DNA from: Chloroflexota bacterium
GTDB lineage: Bacteria; Chloroflexota; UBA5177; JANWHV01
Direction of reading: 5' to 3'
Length of the DNA stretch: 24,279 nucleotides
Assembly: GCA_025924845.1 (NCBI GenBank)
Contig: JAICHN010000019.1
Location: 1 to 24,279, forward strand
Shown here: positions 1-8,102 of the stretch, one piece after another
Position numbering within the stretch: the stretch's first letter is position 1
Layout: every line of letters begins with the position of its first letter
The notes under the pieces: generated by a model
The model's input: only the letters and a program-made list of their open reading frames with translations
The model's database searches: none
Told to the model about the DNA's origin: nothing
Position numbers and translations under genes: made by a program

Positions 1-1314
1 GCCAAAGCCGCCGAACGTGTCGAGCGGATCATTGGTGAAGGCGCCTTCGCCCACGTACGCGGTGATTTTCCCTTGCAGGTCATCGGTGGAGACGCGCAAG
101 TAGGTGAAGGGATTCTCCCGCACCCGACCTACGACCGTACCGTAGGTATTCTCGCGCCCGACCGTGCCGGCAATGATTGCCTGGTAATCCATCCGAGGGA
201 TTTGATCGATGAAAATCGTTTTGGGCAGATTGGAGCAATGGAACACTACCGCCTTATCCGGGTCATCACCATAATTGTTGTTCCAATCGACCAGCGCGCT
301 CGGCTTGCCCGAAGCGAGCACGAGCGCCAGCATGGCCACCACCCCGGCCACATCGGTTTCGCAGGCCGAAGGAGTTAAGCTGTCGCTGGCCATGCTCATC
401 ACCGTGCAAGGCACCACGCCGAAGTACTCTTCCATAGAGGTCCAGCACTGGATCGCCGTGGCATCAAGCTGGGCGCCTTCGGTCCAGCGATCGATGACCA
501 CGCCGAGCTTTGACATCTTGAGCACCGCCGATTCCGGGATGCCGCGCGCATTTGCGTAACGTTCGATCGACTGGCGCTTGGCGATCACCGCGTCGTCCGT
601 ACTTTCGAGGTGGTCGATTCGCCCAAACACCTCGGAAAGGTCCAGGGTTTCGACGCTGATTCCCGACTGTTCAAGGAGCTTCTCGCTGTACCGGACCGTG
701 TTGAAGTTGGTTGGGCGCGCTCCAATGGCGCCGATGCGCGCCCTACGCATGCCGCGCACCACACGACAGACGGCCGCGAACCGCTGAAGGTCGGTCATGA
801 ACGAATCACTGGTGGGATCAACCGTGTGGAGGCTTGTGAGGGAATACTTGAGGTTGTACTGACGCAGATTGTTGCAGGCGCTCATCTTCCCGCAAAAGCT
901 GTCACGTCGATCGTCGATGCTCATCCGCTTTGGGTCGTCGGGAAATGCCTGCACCAACACCGGCACATTGAGTTCGGCAAAGCGAATCACGTTGGCGATG
1001 GCCCGTTCGTCGCCGAAATTGGGCAGGGTAACCAGAATGCCGTCGATCTCATCGCGATGTTGGCGGAACACTTCGGCGCAGAGGCGCGATTCGGCCAGCG
1101 ACTCAATGGCCCCGTGGTCGGTGGCTCCGCTGTCAGGGATGATGGCCCGGATACCTGCCTTCTCCAGAACCTGCAATATAGTCTCACGTCCCTCGGCCGC
1201 CAAATGATGCGGGAAGAAACCGCGATTGCCCACGATCACCCCGAGCGTAACCGGGCGGTCCAGGACCGAGTGTCCGGTTCTTGCTCCTACGCCAAGCGCG
1301 GTCGGCGAAGCCAT
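1..1314 (-). CDS. L-fucose/L-arabinose isomerase family protein (COG2407), probable arabinose isomerase, 3' end outside window
   Basis: Probably converts L-arabinose to L-ribulose in the cytoplasm, the first step before AraB and AraD. I translated 438 codons from the ATG at 1314; the frame is open to the window edge. It begins MASPTALGVGARTGHSVLDR. The fold family is recognisable from FGDERA (about 100-105), ACETDVAG (317-324), LVDWNN (341-346) and GEGAFTNDPL (422-431). Glu319 and Asp343 are the likely metal-binding catalytic acids, by analogy to fucose isomerase. About 40-50 C-terminal residues are probably missing. An AGGAG-like site lies just upstream of the ATG. It is the last visible gene of the minus-strand operon, 18 bp after araD. 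It is not a classical AraA. Family assignment is firm; the arabinose substrate is inferred from its position beside araB and araD. Confidence 0.85.
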   Translation of the reverse strand, partial: MASPTALGVGARTGHSVLDRPVTLGVIVGNRGFFPHHLAAEGRETILQVLEKAGIRAIIPDSGATDHGAIESLAESRLCAEVFRQHRDEIDGILVTLPNFGDERAIANVIRFAELNVPVLVQAFPDDPKRMSIDDRRDSFCGKMSACNNLRQYNLKYSLTSLHTVDPTSDSFMTDLQRFAAVCRVVRGMRRARIGAIGARPTNFNTVRYSEKLLEQSGISVETLDLSEVFGRIDHLESTDDAVIAKRQSIERYANARGIPESAVLKMSKLGVVIDRWTEGAQLDATAIQCWTSMEEYFGVVPCTVMSMASDSLTPSACETDVAGVVAMLALVLASGKPSALVDWNNNYGDDPDKAVVFHCSNLPKTIFIDQIPRMDYQAIIAGTVGRENTYGTVVGRVRENPFTYLRVSTDDLQGKITAYVGEGAFTNDPLDTFGGFG

Positions 1315-1332
1315 GATGTCTCCTCTCGGCAT

Positions 1333-2007
1333 CTATTGCCCATAGACGTTTGTATAACGGTAATGCAGACGATCCAGATCTTCTTGCGCTAGGGGAATGG
1401 GCAATCCAAGACTACTCAACTGCAGAGCCAGCCACGAGGTGCGCGCGCTGTCCTCGGCCATGACCGCTGCCTTCACCGCTGCCTCGGCCGACTGGCCGAC
1501 GCTAAATACGCCGTGATTCTGCAGAATAGCGGCGGGACTGCGGGAGTTCGCCAGGCAACTCACAACCTCCCGGCCAATTTCCTCGCCGCCAATCAAGGCG
1601 AAGCCGCCGCAGGGGATCTCGCCGCCAAACTCGTCGGCCATCCCGGTGAGAAAGCACGGAATCGGTTTGCCGAGGGCCGCGAAGGCGGTAGCGTAGCGCG
1701 AATGGGTGTGTACGATCCCGTTGACCTGGGGCATTTCACGGTAAATGTAGCAGTGGGAGGCAGTGTCGGAAGAAGGCTTCAGCGATCCTTCCACCACCTC
1801 GCCCTGTAGATTCACCACGACCATGTTGTCCAGCGTGAGATGCTCGAAGCGGATCCCGCTCGGCTTGATCACGATCAGGCCCGTGTCGGGATCGCGCGCG
1901 CTGATATTGCCCATCGTCCAGACCACAAGTTCATACTTGGGCAGTTCCATATGAAGTTCATAGACTTCTTCACGCAGCCGAGCCAGTGACATAGCCTTAT
2001 TCCCCAT
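1333..2007 (-). CDS. araD: L-ribulose-5-phosphate 4-epimerase AraD
   Basis: Converts L-ribulose-5-phosphate to D-xylulose-5-phosphate, the entry to the pentose phosphate pathway. The 224-residue protein has the class II aldolase/epimerase pattern: GNIS (33-36) and KPSG (48-51) for phosphate binding, SSDTASH (79-85), HTHS (100-103) giving two zinc histidines, and NHG (164-166) with the third zinc histidine. Length matches the family (about 230). The first ATG (2007) overlaps the end of araB by 11 bp. A second in-frame ATG at 1992 lies just after the araB stop and is a possible start, since neither has a clearly better ribosome site. The overlap indicates translational coupling with araB. The isomerase gene follows after 18 bp. 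Confidence 0.95.
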   Translation of the reverse strand: MGNKAMSLARLREEVYELHMELPKYELVVWTMGNISARDPDTGLIVIKPSGIRFEHLTLDNMVVVNLQGEVVEGSLKPSSDTASHCYIYREMPQVNGIVHTHSRYATAFAALGKPIPCFLTGMADEFGGEIPCGGFALIGGEEIGREVVSCLANSRSPAAILQNHGVFSVGQSAEAAVKAAVMAEDSARTSWLALQLSSLGLPIPLAQEDLDRLHYRYTNVYGQ

Positions 2008-3649
2008 GTCGGTCGCGCCGCAACTGCTTCAAGCGTTTCATCACATCATTGGCCCCGCGCCCAAAGTAATCGTACAACGTCTTGTAGTCGGCATAGAGCT
2101 GGTCGTAAATTGCCTGATGTTCGGGAATCGGTTCGGCCACCGTATCGCGCAGCTTGCCCATCACTTGAGCGGCCTCCTTGATCGTCGGATAGATGCCGGC
2201 CGCTACCGCCGCGTGCATAGCTGATCCGAGCGCCGGCGCCTGGGAGGAGCCTGCACCGTAGATCCGCTTGCCGGTTACGTCGGCATAGATCTGGAGCAGC
2301 AGCGCGTTTTTTTCGGGCAGACCGCCCGCCGCCACCAGGTCATAAATCGCGATACCGCTCTGTTCAAACGCCTCGATGATCGTGCGCGTGCCATAGGCAG
2401 TGGCCTCGATCAAGGCACGATAGATTTCAGGGGCACGGGTAGCCAGGGTCGCCCCAATCAGCAGCCCGGTCAGATCGGCGTCCACCAGGGTCGATCGGTT
2501 GCCGTTCCACCAATCCAACGCCAGCAAACCCGACTCACCGGGCTGTTGTTTGGCTGCTTCCAACTCCAAATATTTATGGATATCCACGCCCGCCGTTTCA
2601 GCCGCGGCGTAGTACTCGCGCGGTACGGCGTGCTCGACAAACCAGGCGAAGATGTCGCCGACGCCGCTCTGCCCGGCTTCATATCCCAGGAAGCCGGGAA
2701 TGATCCCGCCTGGAACGACGCCGCACATCCCTTCCACGGTTCGCAAGTCGGCGTCGATCAGAATATGGCAGGTGGAGGTACCCATGATCATCACCATGCG
2801 CCCTGGTTCGGTGACCCTAACGGCGGGCGCCGTTACATGGGCATCCACGTTTGCCGTGGCCACCGCCGTACCCGGCCGCAGGCCGATTCGCGCGGCCATC
2901 TCCTCCGTGACTCCGCCGACTCGAGCGCCCAGTTCAGCGAACTCGCGGCTTAGCCGCGTATCCACCACATCCGCGAAGCGCGGATCGAGCGCGGCGAAAT
3001 AGTCGTTGGAGGGGAAGGCGCCGTCTTGCACCATGGCCTTGTAGCCTGCCGTACAGGCATTTCGCGATTCGACCCCGGTTAGTTGCCAGATTACCCAATC
3101 GGCGGCCTCGATCAGGCGGTCGGCATCACCATAAAGGTCGGGCGCCTCCTGCAAGATCTGCAGCGCCTTGCTGAAGAACCATTCTGATGAGATCTTACCC
3201 CCGTACCGCTCCAGCCAGAACTCGCCGCGTTCCCGTGCCACCTGGTTAATACGATCCGCCTGGCCCTGCGCCGCATGATGCTTCCACAGTTTGACCCAGG
3301 CATGAGGGTGTGTGCGCCACTGCTCGAGGAAGCACAGGGGGGTGCCGTCGCGCTTGACGGGCAGCATCGTACAGGCCGTGAAATCGATCGCGATGCCCGC
3401 AACCTCGTCGGCGCTCACCCCGCTTTCGCGCAGGACAGCCGGGACGGTGACCCGCAGAGCTTCAAGATAGTCCTGCGGATCTTGCAAGGCCCAGTCGGGA
3501 GGAAGGGACCTGCCGCCGTCCGGTAGATGATGGTCGATCACTCCGTTCTTATAGACATGGACAGCCGTCGCCACCTCACGTCCATCACGAGCGTCGACCA
3601 GCAGCGCCCGCGCCGATTCCGTGCCGTAGTCTACGCCGATCGTATACAC
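1997..3649 (-). CDS. araB: L-ribulokinase AraB (FGGY carbohydrate kinase)
   Basis: Phosphorylates L-ribulose to L-ribulose-5-phosphate with ATP. I place the start at the GTG at 3649 because AAGGGG lies 6 nt upstream and the protein then opens with YTIGVDYGTESARA, as ribulokinases do. A longer form from a TTG at 3682 is possible (561 aa against 550). The N-terminal ATPase loop is followed by WRTHPHAWVKLWKHH. Near the middle of the protein GTSTCHILID, GMCGVVPGG and GYEAGQSGVGDIFAWF are characteristic AraB stretches, and the C-terminal half has AAGGLPEKN. Length fits the family (about 550-570). The gene overlaps araD. It is separated from the upstream GH51 gene by 288 bp, so it could have its own promoter. 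Confidence 0.95.
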   Translation of the reverse strand: MYTIGVDYGTESARALLVDARDGREVATAVHVYKNGVIDHHLPDGGRSLPPDWALQDPQDYLEALRVTVPAVLRESGVSADEVAGIAIDFTACTMLPVKRDGTPLCFLEQWRTHPHAWVKLWKHHAAQGQADRINQVARERGEFWLERYGGKISSEWFFSKALQILQEAPDLYGDADRLIEAADWVIWQLTGVESRNACTAGYKAMVQDGAFPSNDYFAALDPRFADVVDTRLSREFAELGARVGGVTEEMAARIGLRPGTAVATANVDAHVTAPAVRVTEPGRMVMIMGTSTCHILIDADLRTVEGMCGVVPGGIIPGFLGYEAGQSGVGDIFAWFVEHAVPREYYAAAETAGVDIHKYLELEAAKQQPGESGLLALDWWNGNRSTLVDADLTGLLIGATLATRAPEIYRALIEATAYGTRTIIEAFEQSGIAIYDLVAAGGLPEKNALLLQIYADVTGKRIYGAGSSQAPALGSAMHAAVAAGIYPTIKEAAQVMGKLRDTVAEPIPEHQAIYDQLYADYKTLYDYFGRGANDVMKRLKQLRRDRHGE

Positions 3650-3937
3650 ATTAGGCCCCTTCAAGCCGGGGATCAAGGTCAATTCATTCTCGGCTTAGGG
3701 CAACTCGGCACGAGAATGATCTGACCTTAACCCAGGAATTCCAGCGTCTCGCTTGATCATAGATACTGTCGGCGAGTCGGCGCGAACGCCGGCTTCCGAA
3801 CGTCCCGCTCGCCCCTGCCGCCGAGACTAACTGGGACGAGCAAGAACCGCGCGCTCCCAGGCCGGGTCATCACGCGATCAGTCTTGCCAACAGTGTCATC
3901 ATACAGGGTCGCGCGTGGATTTGTTCTCAATGTATAC
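3650..3937. other. 288-bp gap between GH51 and araB genes: leader, small hairpin, operator-like site
   Basis: No gene seen. A small perfect hairpin (CGGCG, 4-nt loop, CGCCG) sits at 3778-3791, without a U tract on the minus transcript, so it is not a simple terminator. The 12-mer GTATACCTAACG at 3932-3943 overlaps the end of the GH51 gene and resembles motifs at 7576-7587 and 7854-7865. On the minus strand there are TATGAT -10-like hexamers near 3760 and 3899, but neither has a well-spaced -35 box. The gap could hold an internal promoter for araB, araD and the isomerase, or could tune expression of the two halves of the operon. Confidence 0.45.
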
Positions 3938-5434
3938 CTAACGGGCCGCCACCCTGGCCCGCACCACGGCCAACCCCGGCGCCGGAATCCGCAAGCGGAT
4001 GCCGCCGCGCTCAGTCACTGCGGCCTCGCCCGCGCCCGGCTTAACGATGTCCTGGCGATCCCAGGTGTTTGCCGCCTTCACATCGGGACCGGCCAATACA
4101 TCCACACCAAGCACTGCGGTGATCGTTTGATCGGCTAACTCCACCTGAACCGGTAAGGCGGTGTCTTGAGTTCTATTGACCAGAAAGAAGCTCGCCGTCC
4201 CCGTAGCCGCGTCGTAGCTCGCCGACGCGTCGAGGGCGGGCACCTCGCCTCGTTCACCTGCCTTATAGGTTGGCCCGATCACCACCGGCACCAGCGATGT
4301 GCCGACTGCGTAGCGCGAGTAGAGGGCGAATGGGTAGAAGGTAGACTGGATAAGCACGCCGTCGGCGCGGGTGAGAATCGGCGCGATCACATTTACGATC
4401 TGGGCGATACACGCGATTTTGACCACGTCGGCGCGGCGAATGAACGCGCTCAGGTATTGAGCGCAGACGAGAGCATCCTCGAGGTTGTATACCTCCTCCA
4501 GAAGGTGCGGGGCTTGTTGCCACTGACCGTTGCCCGCGCGGTCCTTGTACCAGACGTTCCACTCGTCAAACGACAAGTACACGTGCTTGTCGCTTTTCTT
4601 GACGGCACGCACATAATTGAGCAGGGCGGCGTAGTCCGCAAGCATCCGATCGATCTCGACCCCTTCGGCCAGGAACCAGGGGCTATCGTCACGAGTGTTA
4701 AGGCTATAGCGGTGCGCCGAGATGTAATCAACATGGTCCCAGCAGTATTCGAGTACTTCGCGGTCCCATTCCATGTAGGTCTTCATGTGATTATTGGAGG
4801 AGCCACTGATTATCGTCTCGATCGACGGGTCGATCCCTTTCATCATCTGGCCCGCCTGCCAGGCGCGTTGGGCGTAGACCGCGGCGGGTACGTGGCCGGC
4901 CTGCCACGGCCCGTCCATCTCGTTGCCAAGGCACCAGAGCGGCACTGCGTACGGTTCGGGGTGTCCATTCCTGGCGCGCTGGTCCGCCCAATAGGTGCCC
5001 TGCGGTCGATTGCAGTATTCCAGCAGCTGAGCGGCCTGAGCGGTGCCTCCCGTACCGAGATTCACCGCCATCATGGGGGTAGTGCCGAGTTTCTTACTCC
5101 AGAGCATAAACTCGTCTGTGCCGAACTGGTTGCTTTCGATGCTGCGCCAGGCATAGTCCGGGCGGGAAGGTCGTTCGGCGCGCGGGCCAATACCGTCCTT
5201 CCAGTCGTAGCAGCTGACAAAGTTGCCGCCGGGATAGCGCATGACCGGCATATTCAGCTCATGCAAGGCTTTTAGCACGTCACGCCTGAACCCGTGCTCA
5301 TCGCTCAGGGTGTTACCGGGATCGTATATACCTTCATAGACCGCGCGACCCAGATGTTCGAGGAAGCCGCCAAAGACCCGGCGGTCGATGACCCCCGTGT
5401 GGTGCTGCGTATCGAGATGGACGGTTGCCTCCAT
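3938..5434 (-). CDS. abfA: Alpha-L-arabinofuranosidase, GH51, intracellular
   Basis: Retaining exo-hydrolase that releases L-arabinose from imported alpha-linked arabino-oligosaccharides. The 498-residue protein has the usual bacterial GH51 length and no signal peptide, so it is cytoplasmic. FGGFLEHLGRAVYEGIYDP (21-39) and MRYPGGNFVSCYDWKDGIGP (65-84) are typical. The acid/base is Glu172 in CLGNEMDGP and the nucleophile is Glu291 in SFDEWNVWY. A TIM barrel is followed by a C-terminal beta domain. The ATG at 5434 has GGAGGAG 7 nt upstream, so the start is secure. It follows the GH43 gene after 30 bp, forming a secreted-endo plus internal-exo pair. Confidence 0.95.
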   Translation of the reverse strand: MEATVHLDTQHHTGVIDRRVFGGFLEHLGRAVYEGIYDPGNTLSDEHGFRRDVLKALHELNMPVMRYPGGNFVSCYDWKDGIGPRAERPSRPDYAWRSIESNQFGTDEFMLWSKKLGTTPMMAVNLGTGGTAQAAQLLEYCNRPQGTYWADQRARNGHPEPYAVPLWCLGNEMDGPWQAGHVPAAVYAQRAWQAGQMMKGIDPSIETIISGSSNNHMKTYMEWDREVLEYCWDHVDYISAHRYSLNTRDDSPWFLAEGVEIDRMLADYAALLNYVRAVKKSDKHVYLSFDEWNVWYKDRAGNGQWQQAPHLLEEVYNLEDALVCAQYLSAFIRRADVVKIACIAQIVNVIAPILTRADGVLIQSTFYPFALYSRYAVGTSLVPVVIGPTYKAGERGEVPALDASASYDAATGTASFFLVNRTQDTALPVQVELADQTITAVLGVDVLAGPDVKAANTWDRQDIVKPGAGEAAVTERGGIRLRIPAPGLAVVRARVAAR

Positions 5435-5464
5435 GAGCTACTCCTCCGCGAACTTCCAACCAAT

Positions 5465-6469
5465 TTAAGGGGCAAGCGGCGCCCGAACTATGGGCCATCC
5501 ATCCTTCGTCCAACCCACTGGATTGATTTGCAGCAGGGATATCCCATCGTTGTCGGCGTCATAGTAATGGTGGACCAGAAGGTAGCGGTTGCCGTCCTTC
5601 ACGACGGATTGTCCTCCCGGCCCTCGATAGCGGCCGTGACCGGCCAGGATGAAGGTACCGCCACCGGTGAGCATCGCCTTTCCGGCACGGTCGCTGTATG
5701 GACCTGTGATCTTGCCTGCCCGGCCGACTCGGATGTTATAGGTGCTGTCGGCACCTCGGCAGCAGAAATCGAACGAGGCAAACAGGTAATAGTACGGGTG
5801 CCGGTAGATGATAAATGGTCCTTCAATGGCATCGGGCGGCCCGGGCCGCGTGGCCAGGGAAAAGAGGGTGGTGTCTTTTTTGGAGAGCTTCCCCGTAGCG
5901 GGGTCAATGCGCCGCATTTTGATCCCGCTCCAGAAAGAGCCGAAGTCCAACCACGGCACGCCTTGCGCGTCGAAGGCTAGGTTGGGATCGATGGCATTCC
6001 AATCATCGGAGCCGTCGGACGCCAGCACAAGGCCGCGATCTTTCCAGTGGTAACGCGGACTGGCCGGATCCAGGGTGACGTTCGTGGCCAGGCCGATCAC
6101 CGACGTGTTGGCACCGAACTGTGATCCGGCATAGTAGAGATGGTAAAGCCCATGCCAATAAGAGATGTCGGGCGCCCAAAGATCGGTGAGCGGTCCCACC
6201 GCGTCGGATACCCATCTGGGGATTGCATCAAACACCGTGCCGACGTACTGCCAGGTCACCAAGTTGGTCGAGGAGGCAATGGAAAGGCCGCCGCCCGTCG
6301 AGAAAACGTAATAGGTATGTCCCTGCTTGATCATGCTGGGATCGTGGACGGTGTTGTCGCCCTCGTTAACCGCCATCGCGGCGGAAGGCGGGCCGGCGAG
6401 CAGGAAAGCCAGGAGGAGTACGCAGCATAGTAGCGAACGCCGGGAGATCAAGCGCCGCTTACCCTCCAC
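5465..6469 (-). CDS. abnA: Secreted GH43 endo-1,5-alpha-L-arabinanase
   Basis: Cuts the alpha-1,5-arabinan backbone outside the cell. Residues 1-33 are a signal peptide: basic KRRLISRR, a hydrophobic LLCCVLLLAFLLAG core, and an AMA cleavage site before VNEG. The GH43 five-bladed propeller triad is visible: Asp43 (HDPSM, general base), Asp161 (NAIDPN, pKa modulator) and Glu216 (IEGPF, general acid). WAPDISYWHGLYHLYYAGS, FDFCCRGADSTYN and HYYDADNDG are typical of the arabinanase subfamilies rather than GH43 xylosidases. The 334-residue length fits a single-domain enzyme. The start is a GTG overlapping the regulator gene by 11 bp; an alternative TTG at 6451 has GGAGGG 10 nt upstream. There is no anchor or binding module, so the enzyme is probably released. 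Confidence 0.9.
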   Translation of the reverse strand: MEGKRRLISRRSLLCCVLLLAFLLAGPPSAAMAVNEGDNTVHDPSMIKQGHTYYVFSTGGGLSIASSTNLVTWQYVGTVFDAIPRWVSDAVGPLTDLWAPDISYWHGLYHLYYAGSQFGANTSVIGLATNVTLDPASPRYHWKDRGLVLASDGSDDWNAIDPNLAFDAQGVPWLDFGSFWSGIKMRRIDPATGKLSKKDTTLFSLATRPGPPDAIEGPFIIYRHPYYYLFASFDFCCRGADSTYNIRVGRAGKITGPYSDRAGKAMLTGGGTFILAGHGRYRGPGGQSVVKDGNRYLLVHHYYDADNDGISLLQINPVGWTKDGWPIVRAPLAP

Positions 6470-7517
6470 TGGACTCTCGAACTACTAGACTCGTATACAA
6501 CACGGTCTTGGTGGGGCGCGGCGCCTCGTCCTGGAGCAAGGCGAGGAGTCTGCGCACGGCCTCAGCGCCCATTTCGGTTCGCGGTACGCTCACCGTCGTC
6601 AGGGGCGGTGTGCTGTGGGCGCTCTCCGCGACGTCATCGATGCTGGCCAGGGCCATGTCGCTGGGGATCCGCATGCCACGCTCCTTTAGCGCCTCAAGGG
6701 CTCCAAAGGCCGTCTTATCGCTAATCGCCACCACGGCGGTGGGCGGTTCGGACAGGTCGAGCAGCCGCAGCATTTGTTGGTACCCTTTTTGCCCGCCCGC
6801 ATGTCGGGTGGGAGGAGCCACCAGTGTCTCATCCACGGGGATGGCAAACTCCGTGAGGGCATCGAAGTAGCCTTCCTGGCGATCGACAAGACTGCGGTAC
6901 TTGCGCGGACCCGCCAATAGCCCGACCCGCGTGTGGCCACGCTGGAGGAGGTGGCGCGTTGCCTGGTAGCCTGCCGTGACATTGTCCGCCACCACGCAAT
7001 GGAGTGGTTCATCCACCACATAGTTGTCGACCAATACGGCCGGGATGCCGCTCGCGATCAGACCGCGAATCACGTCATCGGTGAGGTCTCCGCCATTGGC
7101 GAGGATCATGCCGTCAATTTCTCCACCATGGAGTTCGAGGAGATGGGACACTCCGGCGTCACCGCGTTCGAGGAGGTGCATCAAGACACGATGGCTGCCG
7201 CGTTGTGCCTCGGCAAGGATCCCATGCCAGATCTCCGCATAAAAAATGTCCCGTTCAAGAGGCTGGAGGAGACGTTCACTGATGATGGCCAGGGTGAACC
7301 GGCGCGAGGGTGGGCGGGCGCGGAGGCGCTGCGAGTAGCCCAACTGACGCATCACCTCGAGCGTCCTGGCTCTGGTGTCGTCGCCGACCCCCGGCTTGCC
7401 GGATGCCACGAGCTGAACGGAGGCCAGCGAGACGCCGGCAGCGCGGGCCACGTCGCGCATGCTCACGCGCCGCGTTACAGGCGGCATGGCTTCCTGTTCC
7501 TCGGCATCAACTTGCAT
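6459..7517 (-). CDS. LacI-family transcriptional regulator, module 1
   Basis: Probable sugar-responsive repressor of the arabinan genes on both sides. The N-terminal helix-turn-helix is RRVSMRDVARAAGVSLASVQLVASGKPGVG. It departs from the usual TVSRVLN pattern in having SVQLVASG in the recognition helix. It is followed by TRARTLEVMRQLGY and a periplasmic-binding-protein-like sensor domain (AIISERL, DGMILANGG, ISDKTAFGALEALKERG, ALASIDDV, PLTTVSVPR). I start it at the ATG at 7517 with AAAAGG upstream. A TTG at 7541 and an ATG at 7487 are also possible. It is first in the minus-strand operon and overlaps the GH43 gene, so it is made together with its likely targets and probably controls itself. 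The effector sugar is not known from sequence. Confidence 0.88.
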   Translation of the reverse strand: MQVDAEEQEAMPPVTRRVSMRDVARAAGVSLASVQLVASGKPGVGDDTRARTLEVMRQLGYSQRLRARPPSRRFTLAIISERLLQPLERDIFYAEIWHGILAEAQRGSHRVLMHLLERGDAGVSHLLELHGGEIDGMILANGGDLTDDVIRGLIASGIPAVLVDNYVVDEPLHCVVADNVTAGYQATRHLLQRGHTRVGLLAGPRKYRSLVDRQEGYFDALTEFAIPVDETLVAPPTRHAGGQKGYQQMLRLLDLSEPPTAVVAISDKTAFGALEALKERGMRIPSDMALASIDDVAESAHSTPPLTTVSVPRTEMGAEAVRRLLALLQDEAPRPTKTVLYTSLVVRESSGG

Positions 7518-7575
7518 TCGGCCCAGCCTTTTCAGAGTCAAGTACGATCGTGTACCACGAGAAGAATAGCAGTTT

Positions 7576-7594
7576 CGTTTAGTATACTGTCCAC
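7576..7594 (-). promoter_or_regulatory. Operator-like motif, copy 1 (regulator side)
   Basis: Reads GTGGACAGTATACTAAACG on the minus strand, about 60 bp upstream of the regulator start. It resembles the plus-strand sequence at 7848-7865, sharing GTGGA, then GTATACT, then ACG. It contains the palindrome AGTATACT. A binding role for the adjacent LacI protein is inference. Confidence 0.35.
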
Positions 7595-7740
7595 CACAAA
7601 AGCCGCGTGTTGTTCAGCTTTGACCGTACCGAGCCGGCGCTGCCGGTTGCCTTGCCGTGCAGGTTCATTACGCCTGTGCGGCGTCTTGTTTCGCCCGGCT
7701 CCCCGCCCGATTCCGCCACCGCGCATACTAGCCTACCAAT

Positions 7741-7769
7741 TTGACAACCCGCTGTACAAATGCTAATGT
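7741..7769 (+). promoter_or_regulatory. Candidate distal promoter for importer operon 1
   Basis: A perfect TTGACA -35 box is followed after 17 nt by TAATGT, a weak -10 (3 of 6 positions). It would give a leader of over 300 nt. It is supported only by the hexamers and spacing. Confidence 0.3.
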
Positions 7770-7833
7770 AGCTACGACTTCCGGCCGCCCGCACTCAGTC
7801 AAGACTACTACGGCAGGCCATCCACGAGGCCGG

Positions 7834-7862
7834 TTGGCAATAGCGATGTGGATGTATACTAT
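7834..7862 (+). promoter_or_regulatory. Candidate proximal promoter for importer operon 1
   Basis: TTGGCA (5 of 6), a 17-nt spacer and TACTAT (4 of 6). The -10 box lies inside the palindrome GTATACTATAC (7854-7864), so a protein bound there would block polymerase, as expected of a repressed promoter. Confidence 0.4.
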
Positions 7863-7865
7863 ACG
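7848..7865 (+). promoter_or_regulatory. Operator-like motif, copy 2 (importer side)
   Basis: Reads GTGGATGTATACTATACG. It matches the minus-strand copy at 7576-7594 apart from one gap and a few bases, and overlaps the -10 box of the proximal promoter candidate. A third, shorter match (GTATACCTAACG) lies at 3932-3943 upstream of araB. Confidence 0.38.
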
Positions 7866-8003
7866 CACAGTAGAAATGGCGGTAAGCTCTCATTTTTCTT
7901 ATGCGTGAGGGGATCGGGTAGGAGATTCAGCGAAGGGCGCCGGCTTCCGGTTCGGGGCAACCATGCTTCGTGCGGGGCTGAGAAGGGGGGTGGTGGTTCA
8001 CGG

Positions 8004-8028
8004 CGCTGTCCCTAGTGCAAGGGCAGCG
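8004..8028 (+). other. Leader hairpin upstream of binding-protein gene
   Basis: CGCTG-t-CCCT pairs with AGGG-CAGCG around a 6-nt loop: nine pairs with one bulged T. There is no U tract, so it is not an intrinsic terminator. It lies in the untranslated leader of importer operon 1. Confidence 0.4.
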
Positions 8029-8052
8029 ACAGGGTAGCTTGGTCACGCTATT

Positions 8053-8068
8053 TACGTAGTAGTACGTA
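8053..8068. promoter_or_regulatory. Paired TACGTA palindromes
   Basis: TACGTA, a 4-bp spacer, then TACGTA, so the site is both a direct and an inverted repeat. It lies 35 bp before the binding-protein ATG and downstream of the promoter candidates. It could be a second operator or a chance repeat. Confidence 0.3.
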
Positions 8069-8102
8069 TCGTACCGGCCTTATATCCCGAAGGGGGGGAG
8101 TC

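Larger units (their letters stand above)
7542..8102. other. 561-bp divergent control region of module 1
   Basis: No convincing gene. It separates the regulator operon (minus) from the importer operon (plus). It holds two candidate plus-strand promoters, a motif present twice in opposite orientation (7576-7594 and 7848-7865), a hairpin at 8004-8028 and a short palindrome pair at 8053-8068. A clear ribosome site (GGGGGGAG) directly precedes the binding-protein ATG. The leader before that ATG is long, 240 nt or more, depending on which promoter is used. I saw no clean minus-strand promoter; a TGGACA / TATTCT pair exists but its 19-nt spacing is long. Confidence 0.5.

Noticed and set aside
610..1392. 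Plus-strand open frame of 260 codons near the left edge
   Set aside because: It is the complement of the isomerase gene, whose minus-strand translation gives recognisable motifs over 438 codons.
4166..5275. Plus-strand open frame of 369 codons opposite the cytoplasmic GH51 gene
   Set aside because: Antisense shadow of a clear GH51 gene; no recognisable domain.
7971..8030. GGGGCTGAGA in the leader of the binding-protein gene, suggesting a TPP riboswitch
   Set aside because: The second conserved part (ACCTGA...) and the pairing stems of a TPP riboswitch are absent, and the gene has no thiamine link.
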